A stretch of 64,000 nt of DNA, taken from Micromonospora echinaurantiaca. GTDB taxonomy: Bacteria; Actinomycetota; Actinomycetes; Mycobacteriales; Micromonosporaceae. Within the stretch, counting starts at the first letter, position 1. Each line of letters begins with the position of its first letter. The stretch covers positions 62,001 to 126,000 of the forward strand of contig NZ_LT607750.1 in NCBI RefSeq assembly GCF_900090235.1, given 5' to 3'. Position numbers and translations under genes: made by a program. Under the pieces are notes generated by a model, which was not told the origin of the DNA, did no database searches, and saw only the letters and a list, made by a program, of their open reading frames with translations. Positions 45,916-56,085 of this stretch are shown here, piece after piece.

Positions 45916-47334
45916 GTGCGCCGTACTCGTGACCTGATCCCGCTGGCGCTGGCCACCGTGGCGACGGTCGGGCTGCTGACCGCCTGTCCCGGCTCCGACG
46001 ACCGGAAGGGCGACCCCGACGGTCTCCGCGCCGGCAGCGCCGACCTCGCCGACCCGTACGTGCCGGGCGCCGGCAACGGCGGGTACGACGTCTCGCACTA
46101 CCGGCTGGCCGTCCGGTACGACCCGGCGACCGACCGGCTGAGCGGACGCGCCACGGTCACCGCGACGGCGAGCCACGGGCTGTCCCGGTTCACCCTCGAC
46201 CTGGCCGGTCTCGACGTCAGCACGGTCACCGTCGGCGGCAAGCGCGCCGAGCACCGGCGCGACGGCGACGAGCTGGTGGTCACCCCGGCCGACGGGATCC
46301 CGCGGGGCGGGCAGTTCGCGGTCGAGGTCGAGTACGCCGGGGTGCCGGCCCCGGTCCCCGACGGCGTGCTCGGCAACGGCGGCTTCCAGCACACCGCCGA
46401 CGGCGCGATCGCGCTCGGCCAGCCGCACTCGGCGGCCACCTGGTTCCCGGTCAACGACCACCCGTCCGACAAGGCCACCTACGACATCGAGGTGACCGTC
46501 CCGGACGGGCTGGAGGCGCTGAGCAACGGGGTGCCGGGGGAGCGGACGACCGCCGACGGCTGGACCACCTGGCGGTGGGCCGAGCGGGCGCCGATGGCCA
46601 GCTACCTGACCACCCTGGTGATCGGGGACTACCAGGTGCGGACCGGCACCCACGCCGGCAAGCCGATGGTCACCGCCGTGCCGGCGGGCCTGCCGGCCAC
46701 CGGCCCGGAGGCCGCCTCGCTCGCCCGGACCGGGGAGATCGCCGACTTCCTGGCCAGCCGCTTCGGGCCGTACCCGTTCGACTCGTACGGCGGGATCGTG
46801 GTCACCGACGACCGGATCGGCTACGCGCTGGAGACCCAGTCCCGGCCGGTGTACGGGCCGGGCTTCTTCCGCGGCGGCCGGCCCAACACCGGGGTGGTCG
46901 CCCACGAGTTGGCCCACCAGTGGTTCGGCAACAGCGTGGCGCTGAGCAGGTGGCAGGACATCTGGCTCAACGAGGGGTTCGCCAGCTACGCGGAGTGGCT
47001 GTGGGAGGAGCACGACGGCGGCCGCACCGCGCAGCGCAACTTCGAGCTCCAGTACGCCGCCACCGACTGGTCCCGGCCGTCCGTCGACCCGGGACCGACG
47101 CAGATGTTCGGCTCCGCCGTCTACAAGCGCGGCGCGCTGGCCGTGCACGCGCTGCGCCGCACCGTGGGCGACGAGACCTTCTTCCGCATCCTGCGAAGCT
47201 GGACCGACGAGCGGCGGAACGGCAACGCCACCACCGCCGACCTGATCGCGCACGCCGAACGGGTCGCCGGGCGGTCGCTGCGCCCGCTCTTCGACGCCTG
47301 GCTGGTCGGCGCCAGCGCCCCCGCCCTGCCGTGA
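45916..47334 (+). CDS. M1 family metallopeptidase lipoprotein (short form)
   Basis: A 472-residue exported aminopeptidase-like protein. The start MRRTRDLIPLALATVATVGLLTAC is a lipoprotein signal with Cys24 in the lipobox. A beta-rich N-terminal domain precedes a gluzincin domain: His330, Glu331 and His334 in HELAHQW and Glu353 in WLNEGFASY are the zinc ligands and catalytic base. The Tyr-bearing RGALAVHALRRTVGDETFF follows. It lacks the large C-terminal domains of PepN-type M1 enzymes. It has a close paralogue just downstream. The substrate is likely peptides at the cell surface (inference). Confidence 0.9.
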   Translation: MRRTRDLIPLALATVATVGLLTACPGSDDRKGDPDGLRAGSADLADPYVPGAGNGGYDVSHYRLAVRYDPATDRLSGRATVTATASHGLSRFTLDLAGLDVSTVTVGGKRAEHRRDGDELVVTPADGIPRGGQFAVEVEYAGVPAPVPDGVLGNGGFQHTADGAIALGQPHSAATWFPVNDHPSDKATYDIEVTVPDGLEALSNGVPGERTTADGWTTWRWAERAPMASYLTTLVIGDYQVRTGTHAGKPMVTAVPAGLPATGPEAASLARTGEIADFLASRFGPYPFDSYGGIVVTDDRIGYALETQSRPVYGPGFFRGGRPNTGVVAHELAHQWFGNSVALSRWQDIWLNEGFASYAEWLWEEHDGGRTAQRNFELQYAATDWSRPSVDPGPTQMFGSAVYKRGALAVHALRRTVGDETFFRILRSWTDERRNGNATTADLIAHAERVAGRSLRPLFDAWLVGASAPALP

Positions 47335-47461
47335 CGGGTCCCTGATCGACGGTCGGTAGGCTGCCGCCGGGCGGACCGGCCGCGACGCGGGTCCCCCGGT
47401 GGCCACCGCCCGGCCGGACCGGTCGGCGGGACGGCCCGTCGGCACAGGGAGGGGCGAGGCG

Positions 47462-48916
47462 ATGACGCTGCCGCGGCGGGTTCGGCTGGTTACCGGTCTG
47501 CTGGTGACCGGGGCGCTCGGCGTGAGCGGGTGCGGATCGTCGGCGGAGTCGGAGGCCGGCTCGGCCGCCCCGTCGCCGAGCAGCAGCCGGCAGTTCAAGC
47601 CCGGCGGCGCCGGGGTGGGCGACGACTACTTCCCGACCTATGGCAACGGCGGCTACGACGTCGGCCGCTACACGGTCAGGGTGCGCTACGATCCGGCGAC
47701 GGACCGGCTCACCGGCACCACCACCGTGCAGGCCGCCGCGACCGCGAACCTGTCAGCGTTCAACCTGGACCTGGCCGGGCTGAAGGTGCGCGAGGTGACC
47801 GTGGACGGTGCCCCGGCCCGGCACTCCCGCAAGGGCGACGAGCTGGTGGTCACCCCGGCGCGCGGCCTGATCGCCGGCAACGGTTTCGTCGCCGAGATCA
47901 GCTACGACGGCGAGCCGGCGGCGCTGCGTAACGAGACCCTCGGCGCGGGCGGCTTCCTGCACACCTCCGACGGCGCCATCGCGCTCGGCCAGCCGGAGTC
48001 GGCGAGCACCTGGTTCCCGGTCAACGACCACCCCTCCGACAAGGCCAGCTACGACTTCGAGATCACCGTGCCGGAGGGGCTGACCGCGGTCAGCAACGGC
48101 GTGCCGGTGGGCCGGAGCAGCGCCGACGGCTGGACCACCTGGAAGTGGGCCGAGCGCAACCCGATGGCCAGCTACCTGAGCATGGTGGTGATCGGCAAGT
48201 TCCGGCTGACCCGGGGTGAGCACAAGGGACGGCCGGTGTTCCACGCGGTCACCACGAAGCTCTCCGAGGGGGCGGCGGACCGGTCGATCGCCGAGACGGT
48301 GAAGGTTGCCGACTACCTGGAGCGGCTCTTCGGGCCGTACCCGTTCGAGTCGTACGGCGCGGTGGTGGTCTCCGACGACCGGATCCGGTACGCGCTGGAG
48401 ACGCAGAGCCGCCCGGTCTACGCCGCGTCCTTCTTCCGGCAGGGCGAGAACACCGGGGTGGTCGCGCACGAGCTGGCCCACCAGTGGTTCGGCAACAGCG
48501 TGGCGCTGACGAGGTGGCAGGACATCTGGCTCAACGAGGGGCTGGCCACGTACGCCGAGTGGCTCTGGACCGAGCACGACGGCGGGCGCACCGCCGCGCA
48601 GGCCTTCGACGCGCGGTACGCCGGCGCGGCGAGCCGGGTGTGGCGCACCCCGCCGGGCAAGCCGGGGGTGGAGAACCTGTTCGGCGAGTCGGTCTACCAG
48701 CGCGGCGCGATGACCATGCACGCGCTGCGGGTGACGGTCGGCGACAAGGCGTTCTTCGAGATCCTCAAGACCTGGGCGGCGGAGAAGCGGCACGGCAACG
48801 GCACCACTGCCCAGTTCGTGGCGCTGGCCGAACGGATCTCCGGCGAGCGGCTGGACGACCTGTTCGACGACTGGCTCTACGGCACCGAGCGCCCCGCCCG
48901 CCCCGAGCGGCGCTGA
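47462..48916 (+). CDS. M1 family metallopeptidase lipoprotein, tandem paralogue
   Basis: A 484-residue paralogue of the preceding enzyme, with the same plan. The signal MTLPRRVRLVTGLLVTGALGVSGC ends in a lipobox Cys24. The zinc site is His336, Glu337, His340 (HELAHQW) and Glu359 (WLNEGLATY). ATG 47462 is preferred over an in-frame GTG 63 bases upstream because GGGAGGGGCGAGG directly precedes it and the signal peptide begins there. A TAGGCT near 47356 may serve as its -10 box with a leader of about 100 bases. The tandem pair probably arose by duplication. Confidence 0.9.
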   Translation: MTLPRRVRLVTGLLVTGALGVSGCGSSAESEAGSAAPSPSSSRQFKPGGAGVGDDYFPTYGNGGYDVGRYTVRVRYDPATDRLTGTTTVQAAATANLSAFNLDLAGLKVREVTVDGAPARHSRKGDELVVTPARGLIAGNGFVAEISYDGEPAALRNETLGAGGFLHTSDGAIALGQPESASTWFPVNDHPSDKASYDFEITVPEGLTAVSNGVPVGRSSADGWTTWKWAERNPMASYLSMVVIGKFRLTRGEHKGRPVFHAVTTKLSEGAADRSIAETVKVADYLERLFGPYPFESYGAVVVSDDRIRYALETQSRPVYAASFFRQGENTGVVAHELAHQWFGNSVALTRWQDIWLNEGLATYAEWLWTEHDGGRTAAQAFDARYAGAASRVWRTPPGKPGVENLFGESVYQRGAMTMHALRVTVGDKAFFEILKTWAAEKRHGNGTTAQFVALAERISGERLDDLFDDWLYGTERPARPERR

Positions 48917-48920
48917 ACCC

Positions 48921-48957
48921 GACCTGCCCGGCGGGCACCGCCCGGCCGGGTCAGGTC
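48921..48957. terminator. Hairpin between convergent M1 peptidase and LCP genes
   Basis: GACCTGCCCGGC (48921-48932) pairs with GCCGGGTCAGGTC (48945-48957) with one bulged base. It overlaps the last codons of the LCP gene on the other strand. Confidence 0.5.
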
Positions 48958-50078
48958 TTGACCCGCAGCTGTGGGTGGTCGGCGAGGTACGCGTCCGCCC
49001 GGCCGGCGCGCAGCGCGGTGAGGAAGTCCCGGCCCACCTTGGTGAGCTGCTCGCCCCGGTAGCCGCTGCCCCGGCCGACCGCGCCGCCCGGGAGCCCGAC
49101 CAGGACGAACCGCTCCGCCGGCAGCTCGCCGAGGGCGTACGCGAAGTCGATGATCCGCCGCCCGCCGAGGGCGGAGTAGACCAGCGTGTCGCCGAGCGCG
49201 GCGACCACCTGCTCCACCCGTTCCGGCTGGCGGGCCAGGTCCTGGTCGAGGATCTTGCGGACCAGGGCCCGGACCAGCTGCTGCTGGTGCCGCTGCCGGG
49301 CGTAGTCGCCGCCGGTGAGGTAGCGCTGCCGGGCGTAGTCGATCGCCTGCCAGCCGGTCAGGTGCCGCTGGCCCTTCTCGTAGACCATCTGCGGCCCGGT
49401 GTAGCCGCCGGGCGCCGGGTCGCGGTGCCGGCCGTCCGGGCGGCGGTGTCGGGAGGCCACCCGCTGGTCGACGTAGATGTCCACCCCGCCGAGGGTGTCC
49501 ACCAGCTTGTCGAAGCCGCCGAAGGTGACCACCGCGCCGGCGTCGATGCGCAGCCCGGTGTAGCCGCTGACGGTGCTGCGCAGCAACTCGTAGCCCTGCG
49601 CGGTGCTCGGCTGCTTCGGCTTGCCCGGCACCCGGCTGCCGTAGCTCATCGCGTGGGTGAGCTTGGTGCGCCCGCCCCGGTAGCCGGCCTTGGGGAACGC
49701 CGGGATGTCCACCACCAGGTCGCGGGGGAGCGAGAAGAGGTACGCCCGGCCGAGGCCCTTCGGCACGTGCAGCACCAGTACGGCGTCGGCGTGCGGCTCC
49801 CAGCCGGGCACGCTGACCCGGGTGTCCACGCCGACCAGCAGCAGGTTGAGCGGGCCGGTGATGTCCGCGCCCGGCGGTGGGCCGGTCGGGCTCGGGCTGC
49901 CGCTCGGCGTGCCGGCCGGGGTGGCGCTCGGGCTGCCGGCGGCCGGTGTCCCGGACCCGCCGTCGGAGCCGACCAGCCGGGTCACCACCACGGCGGCGGT
50001 CGCCGCCAGCACCACGACGGTGAGCACCGCCAGCCCCAGCAGCCAGCGGCGCCGTGGCGCCCGCGATCGGAGGACCAT
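48951..50078 (-). CDS. LytR-CpsA-Psr (LCP) family protein
   Basis: A 375-residue envelope protein. A basic start (MVLRSRAPRRR) and one membrane segment (WLLGLAVLTVVVLAATAAVVVT) are followed by a Pro/Ser/Thr linker and the LCP domain: NLLLVGVDTR, HADAVLVLHVP, RAYLFSLPRDLVVDIP with the phosphate-binding Arg, FDKLVDTLGGVDIYVDQRV and ALDYARQR-like IDYARQRYLTGGDYARQRHQQQL. LCP enzymes join teichoic acid-like or arabinogalactan polymers to peptidoglycan. ATG 50078 is chosen by GGGGAGAGG upstream. It is divergent from the oxidase gene. Confidence 0.9.
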   Translation of the reverse strand: MVLRSRAPRRRWLLGLAVLTVVVLAATAAVVVTRLVGSDGGSGTPAAGSPSATPAGTPSGSPSPTGPPPGADITGPLNLLLVGVDTRVSVPGWEPHADAVLVLHVPKGLGRAYLFSLPRDLVVDIPAFPKAGYRGGRTKLTHAMSYGSRVPGKPKQPSTAQGYELLRSTVSGYTGLRIDAGAVVTFGGFDKLVDTLGGVDIYVDQRVASRHRRPDGRHRDPAPGGYTGPQMVYEKGQRHLTGWQAIDYARQRYLTGGDYARQRHQQQLVRALVRKILDQDLARQPERVEQVVAALGDTLVYSALGGRRIIDFAYALGELPAERFVLVGLPGGAVGRGSGYRGEQLTKVGRDFLTALRAGRADAYLADHPQLRVKT

Positions 50079-50220
50079 GTCGACCCCTCTCCCCGTACCT
50101 GACTCGACGCTCCGACGGCGGCCTCGGTTGCGTCCGGGGGGCGGCGGGCGGTGGACGGGGTGCATGATCGCGCGAAAACTGCCCCTGGCGCGACAGCTAC
50201 TGACCGGTAATGATGCGTCC

Positions 50221-51918
50221 ATGCGGTACGACGTGCTCGTCATCGGGTCCGGCTTCGGCGGCAGCGTGACCGCGCTGCGGCTGGCCGAGAAGGGCTACAC
50301 CGTCGGCGTGCTGGAAGCCGGGCGGCGGTTCGCCGACGACGAGTTCCCGCAGACCTCCTGGCGGCTGCGCCGCTTCCTCTGGGCGCCGAAGCTGGGCTGC
50401 TACGGCCTGCAACGGATCACCCTGCTCCGCCCCGCCGACCGCCGGGCCGGCGGCGGGGTGATGGTGCTCTCCGGCACCGGGGTCGGTGGCGGCTCGCTGG
50501 TCTACGCGAACACCCTCTACGAGCCGCTGCCCGCGTTCTACGCCGACCCGCAGTGGCGGGACATCACCGACTGGCGCGACGAACTGGCCCGACACTACGA
50601 CCAGGCGAAGCGGATGCTCGGCGTCACCACGTACCCGATGGTCACCGGCGCGGACCGGGCGATGCGGGCGGTGGCCGAGCGGATGGGGGTGGGGCACACC
50701 GTGCACGCCACCCCGGTCGGGGTGCACATCGGCCGCCCCGGCGAGCGGGTCGCCGACCCGTACTTCGGCGGCGCCGGCCCGGAGCGCACCGGCTGCACGC
50801 ACTGTGGCGCCTGCATGACCGGCTGCCGGCACGGGGCGAAGAACACCCTGGTGAAGAACTACCTCTGGCTGGCCGAGCGGCTCGGCGTGCGGGTGCACCC
50901 GCTGACCACGGTGACCGCGGTCCGGCCGGCCGCCGACGGCGGCTACGCGGTGGAGACCGTCCGCACCGGGGCGTGGCTGCGCCGGCGCCGCCAGGTGATC
51001 CACGCCGACCAGGTGGTCTTCGCCGCCGGCGCGCTCGGCACCCAGCGGCTGCTGCACGAGATGAAGGCCACCGGCGCGCTGCCCGCGCTCTCGCCCCGGC
51101 TCGGCGAGCTGACCCGGACCAACTCGGAGGCCATCCTCGGCGCCTCGGTGCCCCGCCGGCAGGCCCGGGCGCAGGGGATCGACTTCACCGAAGGGGTGGC
51201 GATCACCAGCTCGTTCCACCCCGACCCGCAGACCCACATCGAACCGGTCCGCTACGGCCGGGGCTCCAACGCGATGGGGCTGCTCCAGTCGCTGCTGGTC
51301 GACGGCGGGCCGCACCGGGTACGCCGCTGGCTGGGCATCCTGCTGCGCCAACCCGGCACCGCGGCCCGGATGCTCAGCGTGCGCGGCTGGTCGGAGCGTA
51401 CGGTGATCGCCCTGGTCATGCAGTCCGCCGACAACTCGCTGACCACCCGGCTCCGGCGTGGCCCGTTCGGCCGGCGGCTGGTCTCCGGCCCCGGCCACGG
51501 CACCCCCAACCCGACCTGGATCCCGGCCGGCAACACCGCCGCCCGGCTGCTCGCCGAGGAGATCGGTGGGGTGCCCGGCGGCTCGCTCACCGAGCCCTTC
51601 GACATCCCGATGACCGCGCACATCCTGGGCGGAGCGGTGATCGGCGCCACGGCGGCCGACGGGGTGATCGACCCCTGGCACCGGGTCTACGGGCACCCCG
51701 GGCTGCACGTGGTGGACGGCGCGGCGATCTCGGCGAACCTCGGGGTGAACCCGTCGCTGACCATCACCGCCCAGGCCGAACGCGCCATGTCGTTCTGGCC
51801 CAACAAGGGCGAGCCGGACCCCCGGCCCCCGCTCGGTGCCGCGTACCGCCGCCTGGACCCGGTCCCCCCACGCCACCCCGCGGTCCCGGCGGACGCCCCC
51901 GGCGCCCTCCGGAGGTGA
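50221..51918 (+). CDS. GMC family oxidoreductase, cholesterol oxidase (ChoD)-like
   Basis: A 565-residue flavoenzyme. MRYDVLVIGSGFGGSVTALRLAEKGYTVGVLEAG is the FAD Rossmann motif; GVMVLSGTGVGGGSLVYANTLY and the C-terminal HILGGAVIGATAADGVIDPWHRVYGHPGLHVVDGAAISANLGVNPSLTITAQAERA are typical of the cholesterol oxidase branch. Residues 192-202 read CTHCGACMTGC, a CxxCxxCxxxC pattern like a 4Fe-4S site. The position after guaB3 and before guaA is the same as choD (Rv3409c) in M. tuberculosis. Sterol oxidation is not proven; the natural substrate may differ. TAATGA seven bases before the ATG may be a leaderless -10 box. Confidence 0.85.
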   Translation: MRYDVLVIGSGFGGSVTALRLAEKGYTVGVLEAGRRFADDEFPQTSWRLRRFLWAPKLGCYGLQRITLLRPADRRAGGGVMVLSGTGVGGGSLVYANTLYEPLPAFYADPQWRDITDWRDELARHYDQAKRMLGVTTYPMVTGADRAMRAVAERMGVGHTVHATPVGVHIGRPGERVADPYFGGAGPERTGCTHCGACMTGCRHGAKNTLVKNYLWLAERLGVRVHPLTTVTAVRPAADGGYAVETVRTGAWLRRRRQVIHADQVVFAAGALGTQRLLHEMKATGALPALSPRLGELTRTNSEAILGASVPRRQARAQGIDFTEGVAITSSFHPDPQTHIEPVRYGRGSNAMGLLQSLLVDGGPHRVRRWLGILLRQPGTAARMLSVRGWSERTVIALVMQSADNSLTTRLRRGPFGRRLVSGPGHGTPNPTWIPAGNTAARLLAEEIGGVPGGSLTEPFDIPMTAHILGGAVIGATAADGVIDPWHRVYGHPGLHVVDGAAISANLGVNPSLTITAQAERAMSFWPNKGEPDPRPPLGAAYRRLDPVPPRHPAVPADAPGALRR

Positions 51919-51936
51919 CCGGGGCCGGCGCCCGGG

Positions 51937-53016
51937 TCAACCCGCCGGGCGTCGGAGCACGGGTTCGCGCCGGTCCGTCCAGGCGACCAGTGCCGCGTGC
52001 GGGAGGGTCAGCGCGGCCAGCACGGCGACCGTCGCGGGCAGCGGGTCCGCCCGGTGGCCGGGCCAGGTGACCAGGGCGAGCAGGGCGGCGACGGCGACCG
52101 CCGTGGGGGCCGCCGCCTGCCGCGCGAAGCGACGCAGCGGCGGTCCGACCCGCCCGGCCTCCAGGTCGGCCGCGTTCCCCGGATCGTGTCGCAGCAACCG
52201 GGCGACGTGGCGGCAGGAGTGCCAGGCCGCGAAGTACGCCCCGATGGCCAGGGCCGGCGGCACGGTGCTGAACAGCGCGGTGAGCAGGGCCGGTGGGACG
52301 GCGTCGCGGACGCGTCCGGCACGCACCTCCCGGATCGCGGTGGCCGCGACCGCGCACAGCACGGTGGCCAGTGCCAGCGTCCTCACCTCGACGGTGAGCA
52401 GCGCCGGTGCCCGTGGGGCCACCGCCGCCAGCAACGGGTCGACCTGGTCCCGCCACAGCGCCAACGGGACGACCACCGGCGGTCCCCCGTACGCGAGCAC
52501 GGCGGCCACTCTCGGCCGGATCGGTCGGCGGTCCCGTTCGGCGTGGAACGCCTCGTCGGCGGTGCCGAAGTGGACAACCGACACGATGAGGAAGCCGACC
52601 AGCGCCAGGTCCGGCGCGGCCCGGAAGGCCGTCAGCCCGACGCCGGCCACGGCCGGGTAGGCGACCAGCAGCGCCACGCGTGCCGACACCGGGCGGCCGC
52701 GCGCCGACAACCAGGCGGGCACCAGGTGGTCGACGGCGCCGTGCGGGAGCCCGAGGAGCAGCCCCGCGAGCAGGAAGGCCGGCGAGCTGACCGGCCCGGC
52801 GGCGTCGATCAGCGGCGACAGTGCCAGCAGGCCGCCGAGCGCGAGCTGCGACACTGTCCCGGCGCACCGCAGCAGCCGGTCCGGCCTTCGCGGGCCCTCC
52901 GCCTCGTCGGTCGCGCCCGACGGCGGCCGTGCGGTCCGGGCGGGTGCCCGGCCGTCCGCCACCGGCACTCGGGGGCCGGCCCCGCGCGCCGGGTCAGACG
53001 ACGGTGAGGTGTCCAC
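51937..53016 (-). CDS. blh: Brp/Blh family beta-carotene 15,15'-dioxygenase
   Basis: A 359-residue integral membrane protein. Residues 1-50 are polar and low in complexity; eight or so hydrophobic segments follow. The conserved histidines of the family are seen: LGLPHGAVDH (His92, His97), SVVHFGTADE (His149), AAWHSCRHVARL (His266, His270) and TLPHAAL (His340). The spacings of 57 between His92 and His149 and of 4 between the last iron-ligand pair fit the recalled pattern of Blh. The enzyme splits beta-carotene into two retinals. Its GTG overlaps the end of the rhodopsin gene by 23 bases, so the product should supply the chromophore. The start is uncertain, as no Shine-Dalgarno is present; codons 18 or 55 could also serve. 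No carotenoid genes are in the window. Confidence 0.85.
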   Translation of the reverse strand: MDTSPSSDPARGAGPRVPVADGRAPARTARPPSGATDEAEGPRRPDRLLRCAGTVSQLALGGLLALSPLIDAAGPVSSPAFLLAGLLLGLPHGAVDHLVPAWLSARGRPVSARVALLVAYPAVAGVGLTAFRAAPDLALVGFLIVSVVHFGTADEAFHAERDRRPIRPRVAAVLAYGGPPVVVPLALWRDQVDPLLAAVAPRAPALLTVEVRTLALATVLCAVAATAIREVRAGRVRDAVPPALLTALFSTVPPALAIGAYFAAWHSCRHVARLLRHDPGNAADLEAGRVGPPLRRFARQAAAPTAVAVAALLALVTWPGHRADPLPATVAVLAALTLPHAALVAWTDRREPVLRRPAG

Positions 53017-53692
53017 GGTCGGACAGGGCGCGAAGCCGGCCGAGATCGAGGATGCTCCAGCCCACCTTCGTGAGGATGGACAGCAGGACGAAGAGCAGGC
53101 TGGTGGTGGCGGAGCTGATCAGGCCGAGACCGGTCGGGCCGATCATCCAGAACAGGGGGTAGCCCACCCAGAGCACGCTGAGCATCAGGGCGGCCTCCGT
53201 GTACACCGCCGCGACCGGTTCCGGCTGACGGTGCGCGTGGGTGCGCAGCGGGCCCCAGACCAGGCCGTAGATGCCGAGGAACGCCAGGACCCCGATCGTG
53301 AACAGGGTGTATCGGAGCGTGGCGTCCGCCGCGAGCTCGGCGGTCACCCCGCTGAGGAACACCACCAGGTTCGTCCCGACGAGGGCACCCGCCAGTCCCC
53401 AGCGGCGCCCGGGCAGCGAGTGCGTCGCGGTCAGAACCAGGGCCACCAGCAGCAGGGGGGAGGTGACCGCCCAGTCGACGTACCGCGCCCAGTAGAGCGT
53501 GTGGCCAGCCACCTCCGCCCGGCCGCCGCCCAGCGCCATGACCAGGTACCAGAAGCCCGACCAGAGCGGGATCGCGATCGCCACCCGGTACTCGCTGAGC
53601 GGGACTCCCCGCGGGTTGGCCTGCCAGCGAATGAACAGCACGACCCCAGCGGCCATGGCGGCGACGTACATCCACAGCCACCACTCGGTCAT
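52994..53692 (-). CDS. Microbial rhodopsin, Anabaena sensory rhodopsin/xenorhodopsin type
   Basis: A 232-residue seven-helix protein. Helix C reads [16 protein letters not shown] with Arg70, counterion Asp73 and Thr77; the donor position is Ala84. Helix F has [14 protein letters not shown] with retinal-pocket Trp175, Tyr178, Pro179 and Trp182. Helix G has the Schiff-base Lys209 in [15 protein letters not shown]. Ser205 stands where bacteriorhodopsin has Asp212 and Anabaena sensory rhodopsin has Pro206. Asp216 matches Asp217 of the latter, a cytoplasmic proton acceptor. Similarity to that protein runs the whole length ([19 protein letters not shown]-x-S-x-LDL). The ATG has AGGAG upstream. A TATACG near 53783-53788 may be its -10 box. 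It could be a light sensor or inward proton pump; an outward pump is unlikely. Confidence 0.92.
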   Translation of the reverse strand: MTEWWLWMYVAAMAAGVVLFIRWQANPRGVPLSEYRVAIAIPLWSGFWYLVMALGGGRAEVAGHTLYWARYVDWAVTSPLLLVALVLTATHSLPGRRWGLAGALVGTNLVVFLSGVTAELAADATLRYTLFTIGVLAFLGIYGLVWGPLRTHAHRQPEPVAAVYTEAALMLSVLWVGYPLFWMIGPTGLGLISSATTSLLFVLLSILTKVGWSILDLGRLRALSDRGHLTVV

Positions 53693-54047
53693 GCCCACTC
53701 CTCGGCCGACTCCCGACGCGCCGCGCACCCGGCTGCGCGCTTCCGATCCCGGGCGGGAGCCTGTGCGGGACGACAGGGACACCGTATACAGCCCAAAAGC
53801 CGCAGATCTGGCTAATGACTCCCGCGGGCGGGGTGGTGCCGCCGTCAGATCACCTGCACGGTGGCCGACATCACCTCCGGGGTGGCGCGCGGCGTCCGGC
53901 TCCACGACGTCGCGTGCGGGCTCGGCGTGGCCGAGAGGTACGTGCGCCGGTCGCCGCGCGTCGCCCGGCCACCTGGGGGTCTACCCGCGGTGGCGTAGCG
54001 GCGGACCGGCGGGGGGTCCGGCGGCGTCGTCGGTAGGATTTGCTGCC
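53693..54047. other. Intergenic region between divergent rhodopsin and guaA genes
   Basis: This 355-base stretch has no confident gene. Near 53770-53820 it is less G+C-rich and holds GTATAC (53784-53789), part of a possible rhodopsin promoter. A plus-strand frame of 46 codons (53861-53998) has no start signal and no recognisable product. The guaA -10 box lies at 54034-54039. Confidence 0.6.
54034..54039 (+). promoter_or_regulatory. Leaderless -10 box of guaA
   Basis: TAGGAT is eight bases before the ATG at 54048, without a Shine-Dalgarno sequence. Confidence 0.55.
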
Positions 54048-55601
<1,554 letters not shown>

Positions 55602-55608
55602 CCCGGCG

Positions 55609-55941
55609 TCACGCCGCCGGCGGGTAGGTCGGCGGCGCCGGCTGCCCGGTGGCGGTCGGCGGGACGGTGGGCTGCGCCACCGTGGGCGGCGCGGTCTCCG
55701 CCGGGTGCGGCCAGGCCGGCGCGTCCGCCGGCTCCTCGGGCATCAGGAACCACATGATCGGGTACGCGAGCAGCGCGAGCCCGCCGGTGAGCAGGCCGGT
55801 GACGGCGAACACGACCCGGACCAGGGTGGGGTCGACGGCGAAGTAGCGGCCGAGGCCGCTGGCCACCCCGGCCACCATCCGGTCGGTGGTCGGGCGGCGG
55901 AGCTGCTTGTACGGGGCCTGGGGAGGGCTGGTGTGTGTCAT
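55609..55941 (-). CDS. PspC domain protein, small
   Basis: A 110-residue protein. Residues 13-70 are a PspC domain (YKQLRRPTTDRMVAGVASGLGRYFAVDPTLVRVVFAVTGLLTGGLALLAYPIMWFLMPEE), whose second half is a membrane segment. The rest is a Pro/Ala/Thr-rich tail. Actinobacterial PspC proteins are linked to envelope-stress sensing. It is convergent with guaA, seven bases apart. Two further PspC proteins occur at 61604-64000. Confidence 0.9.
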   Translation of the reverse strand: MTHTSPPQAPYKQLRRPTTDRMVAGVASGLGRYFAVDPTLVRVVFAVTGLLTGGLALLAYPIMWFLMPEEPADAPAWPHPAETAPPTVAQPTVPPTATGQPAPPTYPPAA

Positions 55942-56085
55942 GCCTCAACCCTCCGCGCGGGCGGCCGGATCGACCTCGGTGACCGCCCGGAGCCTTACCC
56001 TGACCGGCCCCTGATTCGGGAGCCTTGAGTCAGGAATCTGACTCTTTTCGATGCCGGTAACCGGCGCCGGGGAGAATTTCCTCCC

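Noticed and set aside
53861..53998. 46-codon plus-strand frame before guaA
   Set aside because: It has no ribosome binding site, no recognisable domain and an Arg/Gly-rich composition expected from chance in this DNA.
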